From Geodermatophilus sp. DSM 44513 (GTDB taxonomy: Bacteria > Actinomycetota > Actinomycetes > Mycobacteriales > Geodermatophilaceae), in assembly GCF_032460525.1 (NCBI RefSeq), contig NZ_CP135963.1, positions 3,286,001 to 3,350,000 of the forward strand: a stretch of DNA of 64,000 bases, in the 5' to 3' direction. Position 1 is the stretch's first letter, and every line of letters begins with the position of its first letter. This document shows positions 23,718 to 32,926 of the stretch, piece after piece. Below the pieces are notes generated by a model, which searched no databases, was not told where the DNA came from, and was given only the letters and a program-made list of their open reading frames with translations. The position numbers were made by a program, and so were the translations under genes.

Positions 23718-24533
23718 GTGACCGACGCCCTGCACCCCCGGCCGGCCCCCGGCCCGGACCAGCCGCCGGTCCCCGTCCGGCTGGTCACCTTCAACACCCA
23801 CCACGGGGTCGGGGACGACGGCCGGCACGACCTGCCGCGGCTGGCCACGGTGCTCGCCGCGGCCGACGCCGACGTCATCTGCCTGCAGGAGGTCGACCGG
23901 CACTTCGGCGAGCGCAGCGAGGACGTCGACCAGGCACTGCTGCTGTCCCGGGCGCTGGACATGCAGCTGGCGTGGGGGCCGGCGATCGACCGGCCGCGCG
24001 GCGACGGCGGGGGGCGACGCCAGTACGGCAACGCGCTGCTGTCCCGGCTGCCGATCCTCATCAGCGACGTGCACCCGCTGCCCGGTGGTGGGGAGCCGCG
24101 CAGTGCGCTGCGGACCATGGTGGAGCTCGACGGCGCCGCGCTGTGGGTGACGACCACCCACCTGTCCACCCGCTCGCCGGCCGAGCGCGGCGAGCAGATC
24201 GCGGCGATCGCCGCGCTGCACACCGAGCCGATGGAGACCGGCGTCCTCGTCGGGGACTTCAACGCCGACCCCCGCGCGCCGGAGCTGGCCGCACTGGCCG
24301 GGCGGTTCACCGACGCCTGGGAGGTGGCGCCGGACCGCGAGGACCAGGCCGGCTGGCGGTTCTGGCACGCGCGGCACGGGGAGACCCACCCCGCCCGCCG
24401 TCCGCACCGACGGATCGACCAGGTGTGGGTGTCCGCCGGTGTCGGCGTGACCCGCGCGCACGTGCTCGACGCCGCAGGCGCCTCCGACCACCTGCCCCTG
24501 GTCGTGGACCTGCAGGTGGCCTCCGGGGTCTGA
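23718..24533 (+). CDS. Endonuclease/exonuclease/phosphatase family hydrolase
   Basis: A 271-residue EEP-fold hydrolase. Catalytic residues are seen in LVTFNTHHGVG, VICLQEVDRHF (metal Glu), VGDFNADPRAPEL (Asp/Asn) and the terminal GASDHLPLVVDL (His). Members cut nucleic acids, phospholipids or phosphoinositides, and the substrate here is unknown. No signal peptide is visible. The GTG at 23718 is four bases after the PhoD-like gene, so the two probably form an operon. Confidence 0.88.
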   Translation: MTDALHPRPAPGPDQPPVPVRLVTFNTHHGVGDDGRHDLPRLATVLAAADADVICLQEVDRHFGERSEDVDQALLLSRALDMQLAWGPAIDRPRGDGGGRRQYGNALLSRLPILISDVHPLPGGGEPRSALRTMVELDGAALWVTTTHLSTRSPAERGEQIAAIAALHTEPMETGVLVGDFNADPRAPELAALAGRFTDAWEVAPDREDQAGWRFWHARHGETHPARRPHRRIDQVWVSAGVGVTRAHVLDAAGASDHLPLVVDLQVASGV

Positions 24534-24540
24534 GCGCCGG

Positions 24541-24966
24541 CTACGCCACCGGCGCCAGCCGGGCCCCTGCTGCCCGTGCGCCCTCCCTCAGTCGCCGGTC
24601 CCAGGCGGCGAAGACCACGGCGGCGACGCCGACGGCCTGCAGGCTGGCGAGGTGCACCGCGTCGGCACCCCGCAGGGCGTGCCGACCGGCCAGTTCGCCG
24701 GCGCGGGCGGCCACCGCCCCGGTCAGCTCGACGGCCCGGGTCGCCGCCCAGTAGTCCTCCCACGCCGCCTCGGCGCGGCTCCGGTCGGCCGGGGTGAGCC
24801 GACGGGCGCGTGCCGCAGCGGCCAGCGCGGCGCGCACCTCCGGGTACGCCAGCCTGCTGGACACCGCGGCGTCGCACCCGTCCCAGAGCGCGGCGGCGAG
24901 GTCGCTGCCGTCCTCGTCCACCAGCAGCTTGACGAAGGCGCTGCTGTCGAAGTAGACGATGGCCAT
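24541..24966 (-). CDS. PIN-domain toxin, VapC-like
   Basis: A 141-residue PIN-domain ribonuclease, the toxin half of a VapBC pair. Acidic metal ligands are present: Asp in VYFDSSAFVKLL, Glu in YPEVRAAL, Asp in LRGADAVHLAS and a final Asp in FAAWDRRLRE. VapC toxins usually cleave tRNA or rRNA, and the target here is unknown. The ATG at 24966 is 19 bp after the antitoxin gene. The active-site set looks intact. Confidence 0.88.
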   Translation of the reverse strand: MAIVYFDSSAFVKLLVDEDGSDLAAALWDGCDAAVSSRLAYPEVRAALAAAARARRLTPADRSRAEAAWEDYWAATRAVELTGAVAARAGELAGRHALRGADAVHLASLQAVGVAAVVFAAWDRRLREGARAAGARLAPVA

Positions 24967-24985
24967 ACCCGTCGGTCGCGGCCCG

Positions 24986-25249
24986 TCAGTCGCGCTGCTC
25001 GCTCACCAGGTCCGCCACCGGGCCACTCGCGCGGACCCGTGCGGCCCCACGTGCGGCCGGCCGACCGGCCCGCTGCGGTCGGCTCAGCACGCCGTCCTGC
25101 ACGAGCTGGTCGAGCAGCGGCGCGGAGTCGACGGGGAGCAGGCGGGCCACCGGGGTCCCGCGGTCGGTGACGACGATCTCCTCCCCAGCCCGGGCCCGCT
25201 CGATCCAGTGGGACAGCTCCGCCCGCAGGGCACTGATCGCCACGTCCAC
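24986..25249 (-). CDS. Antitoxin, Phd/YefM-type VapB
   Basis: An 87-residue antitoxin. The N-terminal DNA-binding half VDVAISALRAELSHWIERAR then EEIVVTDRGTPVARLLPV is typical of the Phd/YefM family. The Arg/Ala-rich C-terminus (RPAARGAARVRASGPV) would block the PIN active site. GTG at 25249 is preferred over the ATG at 25273. A -10-like TACACT ends six bases before it, which would give a leaderless message starting at the GTG. Confidence 0.85.
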   Translation of the reverse strand: MDVAISALRAELSHWIERARAGEEIVVTDRGTPVARLLPVDSAPLLDQLVQDGVLSRPQRAGRPAARGAARVRASGPVADLVSEQRD

Positions 25250-25288
25250 GCGGTCAGTGTACAAGTCGAACATCCCGATGTGTACACC
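25250..25288 (-). promoter_or_regulatory. Predicted vapB promoter with repeated GTACA operator
   Basis: On the minus strand TGTACAC occurs twice, 23 bases apart (around 25280-25287 and 25257-25264). The downstream copy contains TACACT (25261-25256), a good actinobacterial -10 hexamer placed to start RNA at the vapB GTG. Paired near-palindromes over a toxin-antitoxin promoter fit the autorepression usual for such pairs. Confidence 0.5.
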
Positions 25289-25313
25289 ACGATCCGGAGT
25301 GCTCCACGGACGC

Positions 25314-27644
25314 TCAGGTGCGCGGTTCGCGGCCGGCGGGCTGGCGCGGCTCGCCGAGCAGCGGGTCGGGGGCACGCAGCGGCACGTGACCGGGGGTGTC
25401 GGCCGTGACCGACAGCCGCACGCCGTCGGCGACCACGGTCACCGGCCCCTCCCCGCGCACGAGCGTGACGGTGGTGCCCTCCCGGGTGGTCTGCACGCGC
25501 AGCACCCGGCCGCGCCAGGTGACCGACCAGGCCGTGCGCGACAGGGCGGCCGGCAGCAGCGGCGCGATCTCCAGCTCCTCGTGGTCCTCCCGCATGCCGC
25601 CCAGGCCGGCAACCAGCGCCAGCCACGCCCCGGCCACCGAAGCCAGGTGCAACCCCTCGGCGCTGCCGCCGGTGACGTCGCGCAGGTCGACCAGGGCTGC
25701 CTCGCGCAGGTAGCGCAGGGCGAGGTCGGGGTGCTGGGCCTGGGCGCACACGACGGCCTGGACGGCGGCCGACAGCGAGGAGTCCCGGACCGTGCGCGCC
25801 TCGTAGTAGTCCAGGTCGCGGGCCACCTCCGCAGGCGTGAAGTCGTCGCGACACCACCACAGCGCCTGCACCAGGTCGGCCTGCTTGAGCACCTGCCGGC
25901 GGTAGAACGTGGCGTAGTGCTGGTGCTCCTGGACCGGGTAGCTGTCGTCGTCCTCGAAGTGCCACTCCCGGTAGGCGGTGAAGTTCTCGTTCATCGGGTG
26001 CACCTGCAGGTCCCCGTCCCACGGGACGTGCACCGCGTCGGCCGCGGCCCGCCACGTGGCGGTCTCCGCGTCGTCCACCCCGAGCTCCGCGGCGCGCTCC
26101 GGCCACCGCCGGCAGGCGTCGGCGGCCCACCGCAGGTTGCGCGCGGCCATCAGGTTGGTGAAGACGTTGTCGTCGACGACGCCGGTGTACTCGTCGGGCC
26201 CGGTCGTGCCGAACAGGTGCCAGCGGCCGGCCGCGTCCTCGTGACCGAGCGACGTCCACAGCCGCGCGGTCTCCACGAGCACCGCCACGCCGCCGAGCGA
26301 GACGAGGTCGGTGCCCGTGACGTTCTGGTGCAGCCAGAAGGCGCGGGCGACGTCGGCGTTGACGTGCACCGCCGCGGTGCTGGCCGGCCAGTAGGCGGAG
26401 ACCTCGTGCCCGCTGATGGTGCGCCAGGCGAACGCCGCGCCGTCCAGCCCCAGCGTCGCCGCGCGCTCGCGGGCGAGGTCCAGGGTGCCCGAGCGCCAGC
26501 GCAGCAGGCGGGCCGCGGCGTCCGGGCGCAGCAGGCTGAGCGCGGGCAGCACGAAGCCCTCGACGTCCCAGAAGGTGTGCCCGCTGTAGCCCATGCCGGT
26601 GAGGCCCTTGGCGCCGACGGGGGCGTCGGAGATGCAGGCGGCGGAGCAGAACAGCTGGAAGACGGCGTAGCGCAGCGCCTGCTGGAGCTCGGGGTCGCCG
26701 TCGACCTCGACGTCCGCGGTGGCCCAGAGCTCGTCGAGGACGGCGCGCTGCCCGGCGAGCAGGCCGTCCCACCCCAGGTCTCCGGCCGAGCCCACGGCGG
26801 CCGAGGCCTCCCCGACGACGGAGTCGGCGGCGGCGTCGTGGGACCAGCTGTACCCGACGGTCTTGACGATCGTGAGGCTCTCGCCGGGGCCCAGGTCGGC
26901 GGCCACCGTGGTGACGACGTGGTGTTCGTCGGCGCGGGTGTCCACCCGTCCGCCGTCGACCCGGTGGCCGACCGCGGCGGCGACCGTGATGCCCGAGCGG
27001 CGGGTGCGGGACGCGAGCGCGCCGCCGTCGTCCACGCGGCGGTGCACCTGCGGCTCGAAGGCGGTGTCCAGCACGTCGGCCACCCGCGGGTCGTCGTTGA
27101 CCACGCCGGTCGGCGTGATCGCGCCGGAGACCAGCTCGGAGCGCACGACGACGTGCGCGGGGCCGTCCACGGCGCGGACCTCGTACCGCACGGCGCACAC
27201 CGAGCGCTCGACGAGGGAGACCAGCCGCCGCGAGGTCACCTCGATCGTCGTGCCCGACAGGGCGGTCCAGCGCACGCGGCGGTCCAGCGTGCCGGCCCGC
27301 AGGTCCAGGGTGCGCTCGTGCAGCTCGGGGCGGACCTCGCGCACGTCGAGCACGACCCCGTCGACCAGCAGCCGCAGCGGCGTGCCGTCGGCGACGGTGA
27401 GCAGCGCCTGGCCCTCCCCGGGGTGCCCGTAGCCGCCCTCGGGGTAGGACAGCGGGTGGGTCTCGTACACGCCGGACAGGTAGGTGCCGCGGGTGGCGCA
27501 GGGCTCCACCTCGTCGAGGGTCCCCCGGGTGCCGAGGTAGCCGTTGGCGAGGCTGAAGAGGGACTCGGCGACGGCGAGCGTCCCGGGGTCCACGTGCGGC
27601 TCGCGGACGGTCCACGGGTCGGTGTCGAGGGTGGGGGCGGCCAC
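25314..27644 (-). CDS. Glycoside hydrolase family 65 (disaccharide phosphorylase/hydrolase)
   Basis: A 776-residue GH65 enzyme, the family of maltose, trehalose and kojibiose phosphorylases. It has the N-terminal beta domain (SLANGYLGTRGTLDE), the (alpha/alpha)6 barrel with GMGYSGHTFWDVEGFVLP, the catalytic acid Glu in TTGPDEYTGVVDDNVF (about residue 485), and KQADLVQALWW. The donor sugar is unknown. The GTG at 27644 is chosen because GAGGA lies five bases upstream. A GTG at 27677 is possible. No beta-phosphoglucomutase is adjacent. Confidence 0.9.
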   Translation of the reverse strand: MAAPTLDTDPWTVREPHVDPGTLAVAESLFSLANGYLGTRGTLDEVEPCATRGTYLSGVYETHPLSYPEGGYGHPGEGQALLTVADGTPLRLLVDGVVLDVREVRPELHERTLDLRAGTLDRRVRWTALSGTTIEVTSRRLVSLVERSVCAVRYEVRAVDGPAHVVVRSELVSGAITPTGVVNDDPRVADVLDTAFEPQVHRRVDDGGALASRTRRSGITVAAAVGHRVDGGRVDTRADEHHVVTTVAADLGPGESLTIVKTVGYSWSHDAAADSVVGEASAAVGSAGDLGWDGLLAGQRAVLDELWATADVEVDGDPELQQALRYAVFQLFCSAACISDAPVGAKGLTGMGYSGHTFWDVEGFVLPALSLLRPDAAARLLRWRSGTLDLARERAATLGLDGAAFAWRTISGHEVSAYWPASTAAVHVNADVARAFWLHQNVTGTDLVSLGGVAVLVETARLWTSLGHEDAAGRWHLFGTTGPDEYTGVVDDNVFTNLMAARNLRWAADACRRWPERAAELGVDDAETATWRAAADAVHVPWDGDLQVHPMNENFTAYREWHFEDDDSYPVQEHQHYATFYRRQVLKQADLVQALWWCRDDFTPAEVARDLDYYEARTVRDSSLSAAVQAVVCAQAQHPDLALRYLREAALVDLRDVTGGSAEGLHLASVAGAWLALVAGLGGMREDHEELEIAPLLPAALSRTAWSVTWRGRVLRVQTTREGTTVTLVRGEGPVTVVADGVRLSVTADTPGHVPLRAPDPLLGEPRQPAGREPRT

Positions 27645-27773
27645 GGGGGTCCTCGCGTCGTCGGGGGCGGCGGGCACCGGGGACGGCGTCCCCTCCCCCG
27701 TCCTACCGGTCCCCGCCCGACGGCGCGATCCGGGCCGACAGGGGCCGGCGTCCGTTCCGCCCGGCCGCGGCGG

Positions 27774-30700
27774 TCACGCGGGCTCGGGCTCGCGCAGGCG
27801 TTGGCTGATGACGCCGGTGATGCCGTCGCCGCGCATGCTCACCCCGTAGAGGGCGTCGGCGATCTCCATCGTCCGCTTCTGGTGGGTGATGACGATCAGC
27901 TGCGAGGTCGAGCGCAGCTGCTCCACCAGGGTCAGCAGCCGGCCGAGGTTGACGTCGTCCAGAGCCGCCTCGACCTCGTCGAGCACGTAGAACGGCGAGG
28001 GCCGGGCCCGGAAGATCGCCACCAGCAGCGCGACCGCCGTGAGCGAGCGCTCCCCACCCGAGAGCAGTGACAGCCGCCGCACCCGCTTGCCGGGCGGGCG
28101 GGCCTCGATCTCCACGCCGGTGGTGAGCATGTCGCTGGGGTCGGTGAGGTGCAGCCGGCCCTGGCCGCCGGGGAAGAGGACGGCGAACACCCGCTCGAAC
28201 TCCCGCTGCACGTCGGCGAAGGCGGCGGCGAAGACGTCGTGGATGCGCCCGTCCACCTCGCGGACGACGGTGAGCAGGTCGCGGCGGGTGGCCTCCAGGT
28301 CGGCGAGCTGGGTGGCCAGGAACCCGTGTCGCTCCTCCAGCGCGGCGAACTCCTCCAGCGCCAGCGGGTTCACCGTGCCGAGGGTGGCCAGGTCCCGCTC
28401 GGCCCGCGCGGCGCGGCGTTCCTGGGTGGCGCGGTCGAAGGGCTCGGCCTCCGGCTCGGGCTCCCCGGCCGCCTGCGCGGCGGCGACCTGGGCGGGGGTG
28501 GGCGGCACCGGTGCGGCCGGGCCGTACTCGGCCAGCAGGGTGGGCAGGTCGACGCCGTACTCCTCGGCGGCCCGGCCCTCCAGCCCCTCGATGCGGTAGC
28601 GCTGCTCGGCGCGGGCCACCTCGTCGCGGTGCACCTCGTCGGTGAGCCGCTCCACCTCCGCGGTGGCCGCGCGGACGGCGACGCGCACCTCCAGCAGCTC
28701 GGCCTCCGCGGCGGTGCGCAGACGGGCCAGCTCGTCGCGCTCCGCGGCGGCCCGGGTCAGGGACGACGCCAGCGCGCCCAGCGCCGCCTCCGCCCCCGTC
28801 CGCACCCCGGCGGCGACCCGGGCGCCGCGCTCCCGGGCGAGCTGGGTGGCGGCGGCCCGTTCGCGGGCGGCGCGCTCCTGGCGGGCCCGCCGGCGCAGCG
28901 ACTCCGCCCGTCCACTGAGCGCCCGGGCCCGCTCCTCGGCGGTGCGCACGGCCAGCCGCGCCTCGGTCTCCGCCTGCCGGGCGGCGGCCGTCTCCCGGCG
29001 CAGCCGGTCCCGCTCGGCCGGGTCGGGCTCGTCGGCGACCGGCGCCGCCTGGGCCTCGGCCAGCCGCTGCTCGAGGCCGGCGAGGGCCGTCTGCGCCTGC
29101 TCCAGCGCCTGCTCGGCGCGGACCCGGGCCGCTGCCGAGCGCTCGGCCTCCGCGGTGGCCGCCCGGGCGGCGGCGCCCAGCTCGGCGAGCCGCGCGGCCG
29201 CGGCCGAGCGGGTGCGGTCGGCCGCCTGGCGGGCGGCGAGGGTCCGCTCGACGTCCGCCGAGCGGTCGCGGGCGGTCTGTCGTGCCGCGGCCAGCCGGTC
29301 GGCGAGGTCGGCGGCCCGGGCGGAGGCCGCGGCGAGCTCCCGCTCGGCGTCCTCCACCCGGGCGCGGACCTCCAGCCCCGAGGGCGCGTCGGCCTGCCCG
29401 CCGACCGCCCAGTCGGCGCCGACGAGGTCGCCGTCGCCGGTCACCGCCCGCACCCGGGGGTGGGTGGTGACCAGGGTGACCGCGGCGTCCAGGTCGGGGA
29501 CGACGGCGACGCGGTCCAGCGCGCGGTCCAGGGCGGGCTGCAGCGCCGCGGGGGCCTCGACCAGGTCGCGCGCCCAGCGGGCCCCCTCCGGCAGCCGCGG
29601 CCAGCCGTCGCGGGGCAGCGCGGGCAGGCCGCCGGTGACCAGCAGCCCGGCGCGGCCGCCGGCGACGTCCTTGAGGTGCGCCAGCGCCGCCGCGGCACCG
29701 GCCACGGAGTCGACGACCAGGGCGTCGGCCATCCCGGCCAGCGCGGCGGCCAGCGGCACCTCCGCGCCGGGTGCGACGGTGACCCGCTCGGGAACCGGCC
29801 CGAGGACGCCGGGCAGGCCGGCGGCCAGCACCGCGGCGGCGCCGTCGGCCGGCGCCAGGCCCTGGGCGAGGGTGTCCCGGCGGGCGTGTGCGGAGGCGCG
29901 GTCGCGCTCGGCGGCCCGCTCGGCGGCGGCCAGCTCGGTGACCGCCCGCGCCGCCGCGGCGTGCGCGGCGACCGCGTCGGCGTGCGCGGTGACCAGCGCG
30001 ACGTCCTCGTCGTCGGCGTCGGCCACCGCCGCGCGGCGTTCGGCCAGCCGGTCGGCGGCGATCTCGGCGCGGTCGGCGGCCTCGGCGGCCGCGGCGGCGA
30101 GCCGCGCGATCTCCGCCTCCCCCGCGGTGACGCGGGAGCGGGCGGCGGCGACCTGCCCGGACAGCCGCGCCAGGCCCTCCCGGCGGTCGGCCAGGGCGCG
30201 GGCCGCGGCGACCCAGGCCCGCTCGGCGGCGGCCAGCGCGGTCTCCCGCTCGGTGCGGGCGGTCACCGCCGCCGCCAGCCGGCCGCGCTCGGCGTCCAGG
30301 CCCGTGGCGAGCTGGGCCTCGGTGGCGGCCACCCGCTCGGCCTCGGCGTCCAGCTGGTCGGGGTCGCGGCCGGCGGTGGCCGCGGGCGGGGCGGCGGACA
30401 GGTGCCGGTGCCGCTCAGCGGCCAGCTGGGCGGTGCCGCGGAAGCGCTCGGTGAGCGCGGAGAGCCGGTACCAGGTGTCCTGTGCCGCGGCCAGCAGCGG
30501 TGCGTCGGCGGCCAGCCGGGTCTCCAGCGCCGACTCGCGCGCCGCCGTCCGGGCCAGCTCGGCCTCGACGGCGGCGCGGCGGGCGCGGGCCGCGGCCTCG
30601 TCGGCGACGTCCTGCTCCAGGGCGTCACGCAGCTGCACCAGGTCGTCGGCGAGCAGCCGCAGCCGGGCGTCGCGCAGGTCGGCCTGCACACCGGCCGCGC

Positions 30701-31340
30701 GGCGGGCCGCCTCGGCCTGGCGGCCCAGCGGCTTGAGCTGGCGGCGCAGCTCGGCGGTGAGGTCGCCGAGGCGGTCGAGGTTGGCCTGCATCCCCTCGAG
30801 CTTGCGGAGGGCCTTCTCCTTGCGCCGGCGGTGCTTGAGGACGCCGGCGGCCTCCTCCACGAAGGCGCGACGGTCCTCGGGGCGCCCGGACAGCACGGCG
30901 TCGAGCTGCCCTTGACCGACGACGACGTGCATCTCCCGGCCGATGCCGGCGTCGCTGAGCAGCTCCTGGACGTCGAGCAGCCGGACCCTGTCCCCGTTGA
31001 TCTCGTACTCGCTCTCCCCGGAGCGGTACATGCGCCGGGTGATCGAGACCTCGGTGTAGTCGATGGGCAGCGCGCCGTCGGCGTTGTCGATGGTGAGCGT
31101 CACCTCGGCCCGGCCCAGCGCGGGGCGGCCGGCGGTGCCGGCGAAGATGACGTCCTCCATCTTGCCGCCGCGCAGGGTCTTCGCGCCCTGCTCGCCCAGG
31201 ACCCAGGCGATGGCGTCGACGACGTTGGACTTCCCGGAGCCGTTGGGGCCGACGACGGCGGTGATCCCCGGCTCCAGGCGCAGGGTCGTCGCGGACGCGA
31301 AGGACTTGAAGCCCTTGAGCGTCAGGCTCGCCAGGTGCAC
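27774..31340 (-). CDS. smc: Chromosome segregation protein SMC
   Basis: SMC forms the condensin ring that organises and separates chromosomes. The 1188-residue protein has Walker A GPNGSGKSNVVDAIAW near residue 32 and two long coiled coils rich in Ala, Arg and Glu. Between them is a hinge (around ADALVVDSVAGAAAALAHL). The C-terminal ABC signature LSLLSGGERSLTAVALL and Walker B FYVLDEVEAALDDVN complete the head. GTG at 31340. The mutM-acyP-smc block follows the mycobacterial order, but ftsY is separated here. Confidence 0.97.
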   Translation of the reverse strand: MHLASLTLKGFKSFASATTLRLEPGITAVVGPNGSGKSNVVDAIAWVLGEQGAKTLRGGKMEDVIFAGTAGRPALGRAEVTLTIDNADGALPIDYTEVSITRRMYRSGESEYEINGDRVRLLDVQELLSDAGIGREMHVVVGQGQLDAVLSGRPEDRRAFVEEAAGVLKHRRRKEKALRKLEGMQANLDRLGDLTAELRRQLKPLGRQAEAARRAAGVQADLRDARLRLLADDLVQLRDALEQDVADEAAARARRAAVEAELARTAARESALETRLAADAPLLAAAQDTWYRLSALTERFRGTAQLAAERHRHLSAAPPAATAGRDPDQLDAEAERVAATEAQLATGLDAERGRLAAAVTARTERETALAAAERAWVAAARALADRREGLARLSGQVAAARSRVTAGEAEIARLAAAAAEAADRAEIAADRLAERRAAVADADDEDVALVTAHADAVAAHAAAARAVTELAAAERAAERDRASAHARRDTLAQGLAPADGAAAVLAAGLPGVLGPVPERVTVAPGAEVPLAAALAGMADALVVDSVAGAAAALAHLKDVAGGRAGLLVTGGLPALPRDGWPRLPEGARWARDLVEAPAALQPALDRALDRVAVVPDLDAAVTLVTTHPRVRAVTGDGDLVGADWAVGGQADAPSGLEVRARVEDAERELAAASARAADLADRLAAARQTARDRSADVERTLAARQAADRTRSAAAARLAELGAAARAATAEAERSAAARVRAEQALEQAQTALAGLEQRLAEAQAAPVADEPDPAERDRLRRETAAARQAETEARLAVRTAEERARALSGRAESLRRRARQERAARERAAATQLARERGARVAAGVRTGAEAALGALASSLTRAAAERDELARLRTAAEAELLEVRVAVRAATAEVERLTDEVHRDEVARAEQRYRIEGLEGRAAEEYGVDLPTLLAEYGPAAPVPPTPAQVAAAQAAGEPEPEAEPFDRATQERRAARAERDLATLGTVNPLALEEFAALEERHGFLATQLADLEATRRDLLTVVREVDGRIHDVFAAAFADVQREFERVFAVLFPGGQGRLHLTDPSDMLTTGVEIEARPPGKRVRRLSLLSGGERSLTAVALLVAIFRARPSPFYVLDEVEAALDDVNLGRLLTLVEQLRSTSQLIVITHQKRTMEIADALYGVSMRGDGITGVISQRLREPEPA

Positions 31341-31372
31341 GGGGTCAGGAACTCAGCCGGGGTGCGCGACTC

Positions 31373-31431
31373 CGGCCTCGTCCAGAGGCTCGCCGCGAGC
31401 TGGCGAGCGGTGAGGAGGACGGGGTCCTCTT
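31373..31431 (-). terminator. Stop-codon palindromic repeat, copy C
   Basis: The element begins at the stop of the small coiled-coil gene: TGAAAGAGGACCCC on the minus strand. Outer arms CCTCGTCC (31376-31383) and GGACGGGG (31417-31424) pair with a single G-T wobble. Inner CCGC and GCGG flank a central loop containing CTCGCCAGCTCG. It separates that gene from smc downstream. Confidence 0.75.
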
Positions 31432-31623
31432 TCAGGCGAGCGCGGGCTCGGCGTTGTCGCCGGCGAGGCTGAGCAGCTCGTGGGCGATGGCGGCGTCCCG
31501 CTGGGCGCGCAGCTCCTGCAGTTCCTGCTCCAGCCGACGCACCCGGGCCCGCAGGAGGGCGTTCTCCTCGGCTACTCGGAGCTCCGCGGGGGCGACGACG
31601 TGACCGAACAGGGCCTTGGCCAT
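31432..31623 (-). CDS. Small coiled-coil protein, conserved in actinobacteria
   Basis: A 63-residue protein beginning MAKALFGHVV. Its centre is one heptad-rich helix (EENALLRARVRRLEQELQEL) that should form a coiled coil. I know similar small MAKALFG/MAKALLG proteins next to acyP and smc in actinobacteria, but no function is established. The ATG at 31623 has GAAAGG about ten bases upstream. The stop is joined to repeat copy C. Confidence 0.7.
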   Translation of the reverse strand: MAKALFGHVVAPAELRVAEENALLRARVRRLEQELQELRAQRDAAIAHELLSLAGDNAEPALA

Positions 31624-31771
31624 GGCGACAACGGCCTTTCGACTGCGTGAGGGGGTGACCTGCGCCCCGTACGACGGTCGGCGCGGTCCTGTGTCCCCAG
31701 GGTGACAGGCCCGGACACGCAGGTCAACGGGCACACTCCAGGTCCATCGTGTCAGGCCGGTGTCGCGTTCG

Positions 31772-32032
31772 TCACGCCGTGGTGAACCCCGCGTCCCCCT
31801 GGACACGCTCGTCACGGACGTCGACTCCCGTCACCGCGCCGGGCGCGTCCGGCCCGTCCAGGTCGGCCAGGACGGCGGCCACCGCGGCGTCCGGCCCCTC
31901 GAGCACGACCTCGACGGGGCCCGGAAGGACCCCGCTGCCCCCCACGCCTCGCACGCTCGGCGCGGCCTCCTGCAGCGGGGCCGAACCCACGCCCTGCACG
32001 TCGCCGGAGACCAGGGCGACGACCCGCCTCAC
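31772..32032 (-). CDS. acyP: Acylphosphatase-like protein with catalytic segment replaced (probable decayed gene)
   Basis: An 86-residue open frame. Both ends are acylphosphatase: [14 protein letters not shown] at the start and [19 protein letters not shown] to GFTTA at the end. Normal enzymes have about 25 residues between VQGV and VEV, including FR (phosphate-binding Arg) and an N-x-x-D-G turn (catalytic Asn). Here 23 unrelated residues ([20 protein letters not shown] and three more) are encoded by palindromic repeat copy F. With Arg and Asn gone, activity is not expected although the frame is open. GTG overlaps the mutM stop (GTGA). Confidence 0.8.
   Translation of the reverse strand: MRRVVALVSGDVQGVGSAPLQEAAPSVRGVGGSGVLPGPVEVVLEGPDAAVAAVLADLDGPDAPGAVTGVDVRDERVQGDAGFTTA
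31923..31983 (+). repeat. Palindromic repeat, copy F, inside acyP
   Basis: Read on the plus strand it matches copies A-E as read on the minus strand: GGAAGGACCCC, then the core CTCGCACGCTCG, then GGGGCCG. Arms CCCCGCTGC (31930-31938) and GCAGCGGGG (31972-31980) form a perfect 9-bp stem. Inner CGCC (31945-31948) pairs with GGCG (31959-31962). Relative to its host gene it is flipped compared with A-E, so the TGA end is not read and the frame stays open. Confidence 0.8.
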
Positions 32033-32922
32033 GGCCGCCGGGCCCGGGCAGGCGCCGACCGGGGCCGGGGCTGGCAGCGCGGGCAGCTGTAGCTGGAGCG
32101 GTTCATGAACGACTCGCGCACGATCGGTGTCCCGCAGCGGGGGCAGGGCCGGTCGGCCTGGCCGTAGACGGCCAGGTGGCGGGAGAAGTAGCCGCTGCGC
32201 CCGTTGACGTCGACGTAGAGGGAGTCGAAGGACGTCCCGCCCTGCGCCAGGCTCTCGGTCAGCACGTCGCGCACCCCCTCCAGCAGCTCGGCCACCTGGG
32301 CGCGGGTGAGCCGGTCGGTGGGGCGGGCGCCGTGCAGCCCGGCCCGCCACAGCGACTCGTCGGCGTAGATGTTGCCCACCCCGCCGATCAGCGTCTGGTC
32401 CAGCAGGGCGCGCTTGACCTCGGTGCGCCGGCGGCGCAGGGCCGCACTGAAGGCGTCGGTGTCGAAGGAGCCGTCCAGCGGGTCGATGGCGATGTGCGCG
32501 ACCCGGGGCGGGACGTCGTCCGGGTCCGGGGCGTCCTCCACCGCCAGCCCGCCGAACGTGCGCTGGTCGACGAAGCGCAGCTCCCGGCCGCCGTCGGTGA
32601 AGGTGAACCGGGCGCGCAGGTGCACCCCGTCGGGGTGGCGGGGCTCCTCGACGAGCAGCTGGCCGCTCATCCCGAGGTGGGCGACGAGCGCCTGCCCGGC
32701 GGGCGTGCCGTCGCCCTCGGCCAGCGGCAGCCAGAGGTACTTCCCGCGCCGGCGGGCCGCGGTGAGGGTGCGGCCGGTCAGCGCGGCGACGAAGTGCTCG
32801 GTGCCCTCCAGGTGCCGGCGGACCGCGCGCGGGTGGCGCACCTCGACGGCGGCGACGGTGCGGCCGGCGACCCAGCGCTCCAGTCCGCGCCGGACCACCT
32901 CGACCTCGGGCAGCTCGGGCAC
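32029..32922 (-). CDS. mutM: Formamidopyrimidine-DNA glycosylase
   Basis: MutM (Fpg) removes 8-oxoguanine and formamidopyrimidines from DNA. The 297-residue protein begins [20 protein letters not shown] with the catalytic Pro and Glu. It has the Lys of [11 protein letters not shown], the helix-two-turn-helix [17 protein letters not shown], and a complete C-terminal zinc finger (CPRCGTPIV, then CPRC). GTG start at 32922, four bases after the rnc stop. An extra basic tail of about 15 residues follows the finger. Confidence 0.96.
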   Translation of the reverse strand: MPELPEVEVVRRGLERWVAGRTVAAVEVRHPRAVRRHLEGTEHFVAALTGRTLTAARRRGKYLWLPLAEGDGTPAGQALVAHLGMSGQLLVEEPRHPDGVHLRARFTFTDGGRELRFVDQRTFGGLAVEDAPDPDDVPPRVAHIAIDPLDGSFDTDAFSAALRRRRTEVKRALLDQTLIGGVGNIYADESLWRAGLHGARPTDRLTRAQVAELLEGVRDVLTESLAQGGTSFDSLYVDVNGRSGYFSRHLAVYGQADRPCPRCGTPIVRESFMNRSSYSCPRCQPRPRSAPARARRP

Positions 32923-32926
32923 GCGG

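Noticed and set aside
24541..27644. A genomic island carrying vapBC and the GH65 gene
   Set aside because: Base composition and codon use look like the neighbours, and no integrase, tRNA junction or direct repeats flank it.
28149..31472. A plus-strand open frame of 1107 codons opposite smc
   Set aside because: Low-complexity composition and full overlap with smc, whose head motifs and coiled coils are unmistakable.
31772..32032. Frameshift damage as the cause of the odd acyP middle
   Set aside because: Both flanks are in the same frame, and the foreign segment matches the repeat family along about 60 bp including both stems.
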